Shown one piece after another: positions 63,154-64,000 of a stretch of DNA of 64,000 bases (its first letter is position 1; each line of letters begins with the position of its first letter). The notes beneath the pieces are model-generated. The model was not told where the DNA came from. It saw nothing but the letters and a program-made list of their open reading frames with translations, and made no database searches. The position numbers and the translations under genes are program-made. Source of the DNA: DATFVA01 sp963771705 (GTDB lineage: Bacteria; Bacteroidota; Ignavibacteria; Ignavibacteriales; Ignavibacteriaceae); the NCBI GenBank assembly GCA_963771705.1, contig CAVYUP010000014.1:744001-808000 (forward strand). The letters run 5' to 3'.

Positions 63154-63182
63154 GTTAGAATATGGAATAAGAACAGGCAGGA

Positions 63183-64000
63183 ATGATAAAATCTAAATCA
63201 GTATACAATGGAAGACCCGGTCTATCAGGATGTATAATTTTTCTGGTATTAGTATTTTTTAGTTCGATATCATATGCCCAATATACTCCTGATGACAGAG
63301 GGCTGGCAGAAACAACATTCACTCGTAATTTTGATACTGCAACTATAAAGAAATATCTATCATCTAATGATGACAGAGAGGTAATTGCGGGGCTGCTAAG
63401 TGTTGGTATTTCGGAGGATACCACTTTTGTTCCCGCGGTTATACAACTTCCTGTGGACAAGTTTGCCAGAGAAATTTGTTTCGCTTTGGGTCAACTGGGA
63501 CCCTGCGAACGTTCTGTTAAATTCCTTTCCAGGCTGTTTTACAGCGACAGCACAGATCCCCTGACCAGATACTACTCGCTTATAGCCCTGGGTAAAACCG
63601 CTGACTCGACTTTTGCTAAACGGCTGGTTAACGACTACAATTCAGCTGGCACCAGAATGCGTTTTAACGGTATTTCGATGGCGTTATATTATTTAACTTC
63701 GGATGGAAAGATTCCCGCGGATTCAATAAGACCGGTGCTGGAAAACGAATTATATTCCTCCTCATCACGGCAGTTTGAAGCTGCATTTTGTCTATACCGA
63801 GAAGAACCATTGAGTAATGAGAAAGATCTGCTGGTAAAGATACTGGGAAGAATTTTAGACCGTAAAGATATAAACAGCGTAACAATTAAACCTGTTCCCT
63901 ACCTGCTAGGCTGTCTTCGAAAGCTTCAATATTTTCCTGATAATTTTCAGATGCTTAAAAAATTAAAATCATTAAACGGCTTTCAGTCAGCAGTGGAAGC
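63183..64000 (+). CDS. Secreted protein of unknown family, possible HEAT-like repeats (3' end beyond window)
   Basis: An open frame of 272 codons that runs past the window edge. The ATG at 63183 is preceded by AGGCAGGA. A signal peptide follows a basic start (VFFSSISYAQ), then helical segments with repeat-like spacing: FAREICFALGQLG, TRYYSLIALGKTAD, MRFNGISMALYYLTSDG. This alternation recalls HEAT repeats. No catalytic motif is seen in the part present. It may be cotranscribed with the GNAT gene 29 bp upstream. Confidence 0.75.
   Translation, partial: MIKSKSVYNGRPGLSGCIIFLVLVFFSSISYAQYTPDDRGLAETTFTRNFDTATIKKYLSSNDDREVIAGLLSVGISEDTTFVPAVIQLPVDKFAREICFALGQLGPCERSVKFLSRLFYSDSTDPLTRYYSLIALGKTADSTFAKRLVNDYNSAGTRMRFNGISMALYYLTSDGKIPADSIRPVLENELYSSSSRQFEAAFCLYREEPLSNEKDLLVKILGRILDRKDINSVTIKPVPYLLGCLRKLQYFPDNFQMLKKLKSLNGFQSAVE

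Overview
The window looks like chromosomal DNA of a moderately AT-rich Gram-negative bacterium of the Bacteroidota/Chlorobiota superphylum, most likely the Ignavibacteria side. The main clues are secreted proteins ending in a type IX secretion sorting domain with a PNPFNP motif (34708-36450 and 43193-45600), a large TonB-dependent receptor with an N-terminal carboxypeptidase-regulatory-like domain, an ExbB-ExbD-ExbD module, and sparse Shine-Dalgarno use with some TTG starts. No phage, plasmid, CRISPR or intact insertion sequence is visible.

Layout. 1-8770 (all minus): mutS2 (cut by the window edge), cvpA, yqeY, the exbB-exbD-exbD energising complex, a dihydropteridine-reductase-like SDR, a secreted EEP-family nuclease/phosphatase and the K+ transporter kup. 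8771-9392 is a divergent intergenic region with seven tandem 11-bp repeats. 9393-18193: polA, three glycosyltransferases of LPS/capsule type, a homocysteine S-methyltransferase, ispE and an LD-carboxypeptidase. 18482-26711 (all plus) is a sugar-acid-like cluster: GT-B protein, SpsF-type cytidylyltransferase, split transketolase, class III aminotransferase, SDR, KdsC-like phosphatase, short NeuB-like synthase and a sterol-desaturase-family hydroxylase. This combination suggests an unusual CMP-activated ulosonic acid and is the best candidate for an undescribed pathway.

27222-41907 (all minus) is a chitin/GlcNAc utilisation locus: NagC-type ROK repressor, ROK kinase, TonB receptor, beta-helix secreted protein, AmpG-like transporter, diacetylchitobiose phosphorylase, GH18 chitinase, nagA and nagB. 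Two matching inverted-repeat operators sit before the repressor and before the kinase. The model is: outer-membrane uptake of chito-oligosaccharides, hydrolysis to chitobiose, import, phosphorolysis to GlcNAc-1-P plus GlcNAc, then deacetylation and deamination to fructose-6-P.

42187-58781: pirin; a secreted zinc metalloprotease gene broken by a frameshift in a run of seven Gs; three tRNAs (Met/Ile2 CAU, Ala CGC, Ala GGC); two repeat-containing lipoproteins; HIT protein; an EF-G paralogue; DUF948 and YtxH envelope proteins; a flippase-like membrane protein; Maf; SpoIID-like protein; MATE transporter; CoA-binding, STAS, VOC and response-regulator proteins. 59641-63153 holds three genes resembling the bacterial ceramide pathway: CerR-like reductase, serine palmitoyltransferase-like enzyme and GNAT-type ceramide synthase. 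The window ends inside a secreted protein of unknown family.
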